Assembly (NCBI GenBank): GCA_026929865.2
Contig: CM049397.1
Location: 558,001 to 622,000, forward strand
DNA from: Hyperoplus lanceolatus
Taxonomy: Eukaryota; Chordata; Actinopteri; Uranoscopiformes; Ammodytidae
Direction of reading: 5' to 3'
DNA: 64,000 nt
Both the position numbers and the translations under genes were made by a program. Below the pieces are notes generated by a model that was given only the letters and a program-made list of their open reading frames with translations, had not been told where the DNA came from and ran no database searches. The first letter of the stretch is position 1. Every line of letters starts with the position of its first letter. Shown piece by piece: positions 53,940 through 62,549 of this stretch.

Positions 53940-55217
53940 GCTTTTTTTCATGTCATCCTGTCGCCCCTGACTCCCATGGTTCTGATTCACCCCTGGCTCA
54001 AGCGGCACAATCCCCAGTTTGACTGGTCTTCTGGCAAGGTGGTGAGTTGGAGCACATATTGTCCTTCCACCTGCTTACAATATGCCCTGTCTCCAGCAGA
54101 GGGAGGTGTTCCCTTGCCCCGGGAACCCTCCGAACTCTCCTTGGTTCCCCCAAAGTATCATGACCTGGGAGAGGTGTTTAGTAAGTGTTGTGCGCTCACC
54201 CTGCCTCTTCATCACCCCTATGACTGCGCCATTGATCTCCTTCCCGGCGCCCCTTTGCCCAGTAGTCGCCTGTATAACTTGTCCCATCCTGAGAGCCACT
54301 GAAAACGCCCAGCTGCTCGTTCAGCATGTTTTCGCCTCCACCGGATTCCCGTTGACCTCGTCTCTGACCGTGGCCCACAATGCATTTCTCAAGTTTGGAA
54401 AGCTTTCTGCCGGGCGCTGGGGGCCTCGGTCAGCCTGTCATCCGGTTACAAGCCTCAGACTAATGGGCAGGCTAAGAGGGCTAACCATGACCTGGGAACC
54501 GCACTGCGTTGCGTGGCTGCGCTCAACCCCTCTGCTTGGAGTGATCATCTCTCATGGATTTAGTATGTACACAATTCTATGTCCTGTGCTTCCACCGGCA
54601 TGTCCCCTTTTGAATGCTCTCTTGGTTACCAGCCACCCTTGTTCCACGCTCAGGAGGATGACTTCTCTGTTCCCTCGGTTCAGCACCATCTCCGCAGAGT
54701 GTGGAAGGGCGCACGCACCTTTCCGCTGAGTTCGGCGGAACAGAACCAAAGCATCGCGGATCGCCACCGGGTTCCTGCTCCTGTCTATTGGGTGGGGCAA
54801 CAAGTGCGGCTTTCCTCTAGGGATCTCCCTCTTCAAACGTACCCCGTTTTGTTGGTCCCTTTCCGATTGTTGCCATAATCAATCCCTCTGCTGTCAAGCT
54901 CAAGCTGCCCCCATCGATGCGCGTCCACCCCACCTTCCATGTCTCAAAGTTGAAGCCGGTCTGCGCCAGCCCTCTCTCGCTCCCGGCCGCCCCCTTCTCC
55001 CCCCTCCTCCCCATTTGATTGATGACCACCCTGCGTTCACCGTCCGGCGGCTGCTGCATATACGGCGTCGGGGCAGGGGGTTCCAGTACCTCGCTGACTG
55101 GGAAGGTTATGGTCCTGAAGAGAGGACCTAGATCTCGCGGGGTCTCATCCGGGAAATCCAGCAGGCCCATCCTGAGAAGCTTAGGCCGCCTAGAGGCGTC
55201 CATTGAGGGGGAGGTAC
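53940..55217 (+). pseudogene. Ty3/Gypsy pol with large internal deletion
   Basis: It starts within the protease end/RT start ([60 protein letters not shown]). At about 54298 the sequence jumps straight into integrase: [11 protein letters not shown], then in shifted frames [19 protein letters not shown] and [14 protein letters not shown], then [20 protein letters not shown]-like region and chromodomain-like text follow ([12 protein letters not shown], and about 55060 [17 protein letters not shown]). The RT palm, RNase H and integrase N-terminus are missing. A purine-rich GAGGGGGAGG tract precedes the LTR. Confidence 0.85.
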
Positions 55218-55531
55218 TGTCATGGCCTCAGCTGTGCTGTGTGTGCTCCTCCTGTGTCTGCCACTCCCCCTGTCTGTCTCTGCTCACACCTGGTCTGCAT
55301 CAGCAATCAACTCACCTACATATCCCTCTGGCTTCCCTGCTGTCGGCGGCAGATCGTACTTCGCATTCCGTGTTACCTGGATCATTCATTCCAGCCTGCC
55401 TGTCTCTCTCTCACCCCGACTTCAACATTCCAATATCTGCCATTCCCCCGCCTTGTCACTCGTCAACCTAAATAAAACCTTTTTTATTCATCCTACTCCT
55501 GCCTCCGTCTGCTCTTGGGTCCAATATAACA
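55218..55531 (+). repeat. Ty3/Gypsy 3' LTR
   Basis: Starts TGTCATGGCC directly after the polypurine tract and ends CCAATATAACA, giving TG...CA ends over 314 bp. AATAAAACC at about 55471 is the polyadenylation signal. The 5' LTR is not present in the window. Confidence 0.8.
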
Positions 55532-55539
55532 CTTTGCCC

Positions 55540-56990
55540 AAAAAGTGCCAAACTCTTATCTCTCTGTACAATGAGGCACTTAATCTAGCAAAAGCTGTTA
55601 AAATATTGAGGAAATAAGTGTTCAAGATGAAGCAAGGCTTCAGTGGCTCATTTGCCCACTACCAGGAGGAGTCAGTGCCAGTTAGACTCACAGCACTAGT
55701 ATACAGGGTGTTTTATGGCACAAACATCACAGCCCAAAACAGCTCTGTGTTTATGCCTCAACCTGCCTCTCACCCTACTTTGTACTATGTTTGGTACACC
55801 AGAGGGAGATTTTTAACACATGTAGGCCTACCATCAGGCACATCCAAGACCGGGAGACAACATTGCCCATCTACCTGGGCATCAAAGGGGAGACAGAAGC
55901 ACATGAACAAGCTGAAATTGCTACTAGTGGAATAATGGATCCCTTTCTGAAAGCCTCCAAAGTGAAACGTACCTGAAATGCTCTTCAGTCTGAAGACTGT
56001 TTTTGTTTCCATTTTAACCTGCAATTTTCATTTTATTTGCTTCTTTTATTTGCTCTTAAATGTTTTTAAATGTGTTTTATGTATTCTAATCTTGCCCCTG
56101 TAAAGCACTTTGAGTGGCCTTGTGTCTGAATTGTGCTATATAAATAAACTTGCCTTGCCTTGCCTTGCCTTCAGATCACAGCCAGCATCCTATATATTCT
56201 CCTGCAGAAGAACTACATTACACTGAGTACATCCATGACCTGGAGGAGGGAAACAATCATACATCCCTAGACAGGTGCATTAGTGGGGCACAACCACACT
56301 GCCAGATGGACACAAGTCCACTTGCTTGACATGATTACACTGAAAGATAATCATCCCCAAGTCCATGGGCAGCTTCTGAAAGGAAACTGCTGCGAAGAAG
56401 ATGATATACAGCTTCTCAGACAATGTCATTGACTAGGCCCACAAGCAGATTATTGACTCTGTGAAAGTAGACGGTTCTATTGGAGGCCTCAAGGAGAACC
56501 CTGTAGCAATGCTGGAAGGTGTCTGGCCCGGAGATGGCACGTGTGGGTGGAGACTTTTAGGCCTCCACTGAGAAGAGAAAGGAGACTGACAGCTGGCACC
56601 ATGAGCAGACCAAATATGCACTTATGCCGTTTGCACGCAAAGTTAAAACACTTACTGGTGCCATAATAGACATTGTCAACCAGCCCATCTAAGATCCCAT
56701 TAAAAGGAACAACCTCCCTCTAGTCCAGGTCCCAACAGCTATAATCCCTGAATTGAGTGACTGTTCCCTGTATATTCTATCACAGATAAGTGACGGAAGT
56801 CTGGATGAGTTCTATGATCATGATCATTGTTGCAAATGGTCAAGTTAAGAACTGGAACCAAGTCAGACTTGGTAGGCTGTTTGGAGGGCCTGATTCCTTC
56901 ACAAGAAAACACATCCAACCCCACAGTACAGGTCATCATCCTTTTTGGGGCTGCTCTCATTAACATGCTATGACCTGGTGCTGTTAAATT
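55540..56990 (+). pseudogene. Second decayed copy of the unknown repeat-borne family
   Basis: Scattered plus-strand fragments parallel the minus-strand copy at 2640-4318. Around 56420-56560 a stretch reads like AHKQIIDSVKVDGSIGGLKE, corresponding to the GDGGVVGLTENPAALRRWM block. Around 56840-56970 LRTGTKSDLVGCLEGL-like text corresponds to KLRTGTKSDLVGCLENL. The part at 55540-55970 (YNEALNLAKAVKIL, MFKMKQGFSGSFAHYQEE) may be another piece of the family or a neighbour. A LINE tail is inserted at 56095-56175. It is full of stops and frameshifts. Confidence 0.55.
56095..56175 (+). repeat. L2-like 3' tail with (TTGCC)n
   Basis: TGTAAAGCACTTTGAGTGGC, then GTGCTATATAAATAAA, then CTTGCC repeated. 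This matches the L2 terminus at 24330 except for the tail unit, and is probably a short L2-dependent retroposon. Confidence 0.7.
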
Positions 56991-57415
56991 ATGTTCTGAT
57001 TATGCACAGAAAGTGTTCTCATCATGTTGTTGTGCCTAGACAGAGTGTCTCATTTGTAATGTTGTAATGGGTTAATGCTGGTGCCATAGTAGGTGGCTGC
57101 ATATACAGTCCCCTCCATAAGTATCGGAACAGTGATTCCTTTATTCTTGCTGTAGACTGGAAACATTTGGGTTTGACACCAAAAGATGAATATGAGACAA
57201 TAGATCAACATTTCAGCTTTCATTTCCAGGTATTTACATCTGGATCTGATTCACAACTGAGAAGATATCATCATTTGTAAAGGAACACCACATTTTTAGG
57301 CGAGCAGAAGTATTGGAACAGATAGACTTTAAATAAATTAAAGTGAATAATAATAATTTTCCAGGCTTTCACCGCAGCCTCATTCAGTTGTTGTTTGTGT
57401 TAGGGGGTTACTCTC

Positions 57416-57847
57416 TTAAGTCTCCTCTTTAGCAGGTAAAATGCATGCTCTATAGCATTTAAGTCTGGAGATTGACTTAGCCAGTCTAAAACCTTCCACT
57501 TCTTGCCCCTGATTAACTCCCTTGTTGTGTTTTGTGTCATTATCTTGCTGCATGATGGAGGATCTTCCAATCAGTTTGGTTGCATCTTTCCTTAAATTGT
57601 CAGACAAAATGTTTCTGTAAACTTCTGAGTTCATTTTGCTGTTGCCATGATGTGTTACATCATCAATGAAGAATAATGAGCCTCTCCCAGAAGAAGCCAT
57701 GCAAGCCCAAGCCATGACATTGCCTCCACCGTGTTTCACAGATGAGCCTGTATGTTTGGGATCATGAGTAGATCCTTTCTTTCTCCAAACTTTAGCCTTT
57801 CCATCACTTTGGCAAAGGTTCATCTTGACAACAACACAGTAACACAT
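57416..57847 (-). pseudogene. Tc1 transposase, C-terminal half (left arm)
   Basis: The minus-strand frame reads VWRKKGSTHDPKHTGSSVKH, GGGNVMAWACMASSGRGSLF, FIDDV and MNSEVYRNILSDNLRKDATK, with a QQDNDTKHNK stretch where the second catalytic Asp region (DNDPKH in relatives) lies. The end is shifted out of frame (the WPSQSPDLNPIEH-type block is lost). The N-terminal paired-like HTH half is missing. Such DDE transposases cut and paste at TA. Confidence 0.87.
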
Positions 57848-57879
57848 GATGGCAACAGCTAAATTAACTTAGAAGTCAA

Positions 57880-58240
57880 CAGAAACATTCGGTCTGCCAA
57901 TTTAAAGAAAGATGCAACCAAACTGATTGGAAGATCCTTCATCATGCAGCAAGATAATGATCCAAAAAACTGCAAAAACAATAAAGGAGTTCATCAGGGG
58001 CAAGAAATGGAAGGTTTTAGACTGGCCAAGTCAATCTCCAGACTTAAACGCTATAGAACATGCATTTTACCTGCTAAAGAGGAGACCGAAGGGAGTAACC
58101 CCCCCAAAACAAACAGCAACTGAATGAGGCTGCGGTGAAAGCCTGGAAAAGCATCACAAAAGAAGAATGCAAACGTTTTGTGATGTCAATGGGTCACAGG
58201 CTTGATGCAGTTATTGCAAGCAAAGTATTTGCGACAAAAT
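57880..58240 (+). pseudogene. Tc1 transposase, C-terminal half (right arm, inverted copy)
   Basis: Plus-strand text gives KKDATKLIGRSFIMQQDND, then in another frame KEFIRGKKWKVLDWPSQSPD, LNAIEHAFYLLKRRPK and WKSITKEECKRFVMSMGHRL, with the last catalytic Glu in the IEHAF motif. It is the same region as the left arm in opposite orientation. The two arms keep different parts of the frame intact. Confidence 0.85.
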
Positions 58241-58429
58241 ATTATGGTTTATTTACTTTAATTTATTTAGAGTCTATCTGTTCCAATACTTTTGCTGGCC
58301 TAAAAATGTGGTGTTTCTTTTCAAAAAAGTATATCTTCTCAGTTGTGTATCAGATCCAGATGTGAATACCTGGAAATGAAAGCTGAAATGTTGAGCTATT
58401 GTCTCATATTCATCTTTTGGTGTCAAACC

Positions 58430-59634
58430 AAGCCCCAACCTCAGCGATTTTACCAGCATCCAATAAGGAAGTTGTTAAAGGAATTCTTTTATCAAACAAC
58501 CCAAGTGTTTCAATAAAGACAATCTGAGTCAGGCAGGATTCAAAGCAGGTGAAGTTTTTACTTGCAACAGCAAATGCAAGGGTGCTCAATTAACATACAT
58601 CACAAGTGTGGCACAGATGATTGAGACAACGAAATGAACAGATGTACAAGGTTTTAAGCATGAAAAAGGTGTATGCGAACCAAACAAGGTTTGTGTGTCC
58701 AGGGTCCTTGAGTTTCTGGAAAATATGGGGGGTGAGTTTTAATTACACTGATAATAAAATGAGTGCAAGAAGTACTCGTCCTTGAACATATGTGTGTGTT
58801 GCTTCCCAGTATCTGTGTGCCAAAATTCCTTACGAGGCAGTTTTACTTCTTCAAGGCTAAAAAACAAGTAATCAGCAGATGTTGTCCTAAATGCAAGTTT
58901 AGCAAAACTCTTTGGAGTTCTTTAAGTTTACTGGGACAAAGTTCAACAGGCAGAAATAATAATAATAATGAATAATGGATTGGATTTATATAGCGCTTTT
59001 CAAGACACCCAAAGCGCTTTACATGGTTCCAGGTTCCACTCGTTGACACACAGTCATACCAGTGGTGGTAAACTACAATAGTAGCCACAGTTGCCCTGGG
59101 GCAGACTGACAGAAAGCTGTTTGAGCATTAAAATATTATACAATCATAAGGCAAATTAAATTCTGTTAACAGAAGTGACCTACAACTGTAGTAACCAGAA
59201 AGTGCCACTGGGGGTGGCGCCAAGACGATCAGTTTTTCTTTGACTCACTTGTTTTCAAAGTCTTATTAAACCTATTTACAGCCTGGGCCACAAAACCATT
59301 TTAGTCTGTATGTTTTTAGGTCATATCTCCATAACAACACTGAGGGGGGTGAATTTTTTTGGCCCACGCTAGTTTTTATTCTTTTGGAGGTTAAAATGTA
59401 TTGGCGCGATCTCTTGAGTGACAGCTCTCCGCCCGTTGTCCCTCACTTTGCCTTGGAGGTATACGTCAGCTATCTCCCTCCCCCCGACGTGACGTCGATT
59501 CCCCTTTTCGGCAAGAGGAGTGAGGCGGAGTAAAAATCTCACAAGATGGCGACGCGCACAAACCAGGATTATTGGATGCCGTGTGAATAACTGAGGTAAG
59601 CCCGGATGCTACATCCATATTATTTACTATCTAT
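58430..59634. mobile_element. Unclassified insertion in Tc1 with 10-bp target duplication
   Basis: Flanked by GTGTCAAACC at 58420-58429 and 59635-59644. The undisturbed left Tc1 arm has this once, so the segment inserted later. Its edges share an inverse block (CCTCAGCGATTTTACCAGCA at left; GGCATCCAATAAT-type text reversed at right). It contains an L2-like tail in minus orientation near 58950-59035 (GCGCTATATAAATCC, with ATT repeats). The superfamily is not determined. Confidence 0.6.
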
Positions 59635-60222
59635 GTGTCAAACCCAAATGTTTCCAGTCTACAGCAAAAATAAAGGAATTGGCCTCACTGTTCCGATACT
59701 TATGGATTCAAGATTCAAGATTATTTATTTTGTCATTGTACATGTTTCAGAACAACGATAATCTGTTTACAGTTATACTCCGCCAAGAGACATAGAGTGA
59801 CAGTAACCAAACATGGGAGACAGGGGGGATACACTGAAGAGTCGTCTAGCGTGCGCTGCGCCCCTTAAAGTAGGAATGATAAAGAGAACGACAGGGAAAG
59901 ACAGGTTAAAAAAAATGCTACTCTCACACTCCGCTCCTTATGGGTGCGAAGTGTGTGATTAGTACAAAAACCACCTTGGCATAGTAAGCACATGATAACG
60001 CCACAGACAAATAGAACACGTTGATAAGCACAGAGGTACGGGTTAGGGGTTTATGGGAGGGTAGGTGTCACAGCCCAGGCACCAGGGGGCGTACGCAGGC
60101 GCCCCGCCCGCGGCATCCAATCTGCAACGAGGGAGGGAAAGGTAAGGAGACAAGAAGGCTTGTGTGGTCAGGGGTCGTGTGTACAATGTGTCTACGTGTG
60201 TGTGTATGTGTGTTCCGTTTAT

Positions 60223-60257
60223 CTAAATCTGTCCAGACATAGTCTGGACAGATTTAG
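60223..60257. repeat. Perfect 16-bp inverted repeat, 3-nt loop
   Basis: CTAAATCTGTCCAGAC, ATA, then the exact complement. Copy A has only one arm at the matching place (GTCTGGACAGATTTAG at about 31478-31493), so the second arm was gained in copy B. Confidence 0.95.
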
Positions 60258-60554
60258 TCTTCAGGCACCAGATGTTATAGTGAGTCCAAGGAGACAACCT
60301 CGAGGCCCAGCCAGAGATAGAGTTCACAGGAGATTAGGTCAGGAGTGGGGGTAGAGCATTTTTCTGCATAAACATCCCGGGGAGAGAAGAGATAACACCT
60401 CCAAGGTCGGTGTGGAGAGCCGAATCGAGATAATGAATTTGTTTTGAGGAGAATAGGCGCTGGAATGTGGAGCCTGTCTTAAAGTCACTGGTTAGGTAAA
60501 TCCGAAATATTCCAAATCCAGTGGCCGTTTTCCGTGTCTACAGACTGGTAACGC

Positions 60555-60959
60555 TCACCCAGCATCCACTTTTCGATTAAGTCCGTAAAGCACCTCCAGC
60601 TTGCGGTCCACTTCGCTTAATACTTGAGTCTGTACGTTAACAGCCTGGCACAAGCCCTGAAAGACGGGCAGCTTGTCAATGGCCTGATGTGCTGCCAACG
60701 CCTTTTTAACTTTGCGGTAGAACAGGAACCCGCCAACACCAAACAGCAGGAACCCTGTTACCAAAAGCCCAATTATGTAGATATCTTCAGCATCCTCGAT
60801 GGAAAGTGTTGCCAAACACATCGGGTTCCAACTGCTCCATGCGTCCCAGCTGTATCCGGCAGCAAAGGTTCCATCAGGACAGCGGGCTTCTCCTGAGCCT
60901 ACTTTTCTCGTTGAGAAAATTTGGTCAATTCCAGAGAGACCCCAGTTGATCAGATCCAT
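60555..60959 (-). CDS. Retroposon-encoded single-pass membrane protein, copy B (unknown function)
   Basis: An intact 134-codon ORF is homologous along its length to the ORF at 30753-31178. It has the same amphipathic start (MDLINWGLSGIDQIFSTRK), CPDGTFAAGYSWDAW and SSWNPMCLATLSIEDAEDIY, and a transmembrane segment (IIGLLVTGFLLFGVGGFLFY) that differs from copy A by one Ile/Val change at its start. It has the same helical C-terminus (ALAAHQAIDKLPVFQGLCQA, LSEVDRKLEVL), ending a few residues earlier. The ATG has the same leader context. Both copies keep the frame despite scattered substitutions. Function is unknown. Confidence 0.75.
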   Translation of the reverse strand: MDLINWGLSGIDQIFSTRKVGSGEARCPDGTFAAGYSWDAWSSWNPMCLATLSIEDAEDIYIIGLLVTGFLLFGVGGFLFYRKVKKALAAHQAIDKLPVFQGLCQAVNVQTQVLSEVDRKLEVLYGLNRKVDAG

Positions 60960-61229
60960 AATTTAGGTATTCGGAGGAATATGCAAAGAGAGTCTCAGGG
61001 ATAGACAGAGACAGCACAAGACAGAGAGCAGAGCAGGGAAGATAAGGAACAGGAGCGAGGAGAAATGCGACCGCCTTCGTTGAGAGCCAGTTCAGAATGA
61101 TGATGGAGGGGACTGTATGAAAAAAAACACCTAACCCTAAACAAATTCTAACAAAAGGTTTCTCAGCTGTTTTTTGTAGTATTAGGTGTCCTTAATAACA
61201 TACTAAAAGTTTACCAAAATTTGACCACT

Positions 61230-61720
61230 AGAAAGGGGTAATTTTCCAGATGGTGTCCAAGATGGGCAGTAAAAGGTAAGGTAATACACAATGCATCCTC
61301 TATAGATGTTTTTGAGTATATAAGTCGAATTATACTAAACCCAACAAACTAAATTCACAATTATCAGTGATTCAGAAGATGGTGGAAGATAATATTGACC
61401 TTTGATATTGCTTTTGGCTAAAAGGCCATCGCCAATTTTTCAAAATGGCCACCAATGGTCGTTATTTTACATGTAGCTTGGGTTCTAGACCACCTAGAAT
61501 CTTGGTTCTAGTGGCTAACCCTACATTTTCAAGGATGAGGAAGACGGTGGCACTATTTAAAACATGCTGGAAACTACTTAAGTACATATACCTGGCATTC
61601 AGGGAACAAAATTAAGGCAAAACCATTGAATATTAGCGGAATTTTACATATTTTCAAGTACCAGGCAAGGTAAATTGCCAGCAGTAACTTTTACTCACAT
61701 AAAGTTGTATGAAACACCCT
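61230..61720 (-). repeat. Repeat R, copy 2 (inverted arm)
   Basis: The reverse complement matches repeat R at 5015-7160: ACTTTATGTGAGTAAAAGTT, CCCTGAATGCCAGGTATATG, CATCCTTGAAAATGTAGGGT and GGCGATGGCC. An internal piece (the part holding TCAGAGTGGGTTACA) is deleted in this arm. Confidence 0.75.
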
Positions 61721-62184
61721 AAATACATTTGCGTAAACATTAATTGAAAATAAAAAATGGACCTAATCCTACTTTTACAGGAATGAGAAATGCAGAGGTA
61801 CTACACAATAATTAAAACATTTATAATTATTTCAGAAAAACACCCCACGACAGTGTCAGAGGGCATTACTGTCCATTGCACCCCTTTCTGAATCCACAGC
61901 AGAGGAGTTTACAACAGGCCTGGATCGATCCTGGTATTGTAGCCCATGGCAAGGCACTCTGATCTTTCTGGCACATTAGGATCCACCACCTTGAATAGTT
62001 TGGCCATGTTCCCTCAATGCACTATGCTACTTCAGGACAATATGTACTAGTTCTAGCACCACCACTCCACCATACACTGAACCAGAAAAGTATGACAGAT
62101 GTCACTACAGTCACATGGGAGAGCAGAGGTAACTGCATCAGGCAAGTCCATTCCTGTTTATGCAAAGGTATTTGGGGTGTTATA
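61721..62184. other. Spacer between inverted arms of repeat R
   Basis: No coding feature is supported. Together with the arms it makes a large imperfect palindrome. Confidence 0.45.
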
Positions 62185-62522
62185 TATAACTTTATGTGAG
62201 TAAAAGTTTCTGCTTGAAACTTACCTTGCTTTGTGGTTACAGTTTATACCACTAAGCTCTTTAGGAACCTAGAGCTGTTTACTCAGAGTGGGTTACATGG
62301 TTACAATAGCAATTACACCGCTCAAACAGGCAAAAACAATGTATTGGTCAGGCTCTTGAATAGATATATACATGTTAACATAAGAGGTCTACACACAACT
62401 CATGGAATAATTCTGTAATTCAGGAAAATATGTAATATTCCGCTAATATTCAATGGTTTTACTATAATTTAGCTCCCTGAGTGCCAGGTATATGTACTTG
62501 TAATAGTTTACAGCATATTTTA
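62185..62522 (+). repeat. Repeat R, copy 3 (direct arm, hAT-free site)
   Basis: It aligns with 5025-5200 joined to 6714-6900 and reads uninterrupted across the hAT insertion point of copy 1 (CTCAAACAGGCAAAAACAAT then GTATTGGTCAGGCTC). It stops abruptly at GTAGTGCCACCG, where the LINE sequence begins. Confidence 0.75.
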
Positions 62523-62549
62523 AGTAGTGCCACCGATACAAATGTAAAT

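Larger units (their letters stand above)
59705..61100 (-). mobile_element. Unclassified retroposon encoding a membrane protein, copy B
   Basis: Same element as 30605-32028, in opposite orientation. The 3' end (minus strand) is AATAAATAATCTTGAATCTTGAATC. It is inserted in the right Tc1 terminus between TTATGGA (59698-59704) and TGATGGA (61101-61107), a 7-bp near-duplication. The leader, ORF and 3' UTR are collinear with copy A apart from small indels and a hairpin at 60223-60257. There are no LTRs or terminal inverted repeats. Confidence 0.78.
57106..61115. mobile_element. Fold-back Tc1 element with two later insertions
   Basis: The left end CAGTCCCCTCCATAAGTATC and the right end (…ATACTTATGGA | GGGGACTG) are inverted repeats flanked by TA dinucleotides (57104-57105, 61116-61117). 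The left half (57106-57850) and right half (about 57880-58429, 59635-59704, 61108-61115) are inverted copies of the same C-terminal transposase half plus terminus, head to head. The right half is split by insertions at 58430-59634 and 59705-61100, each flanked by duplicated Tc1 bases. Confidence 0.85.
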
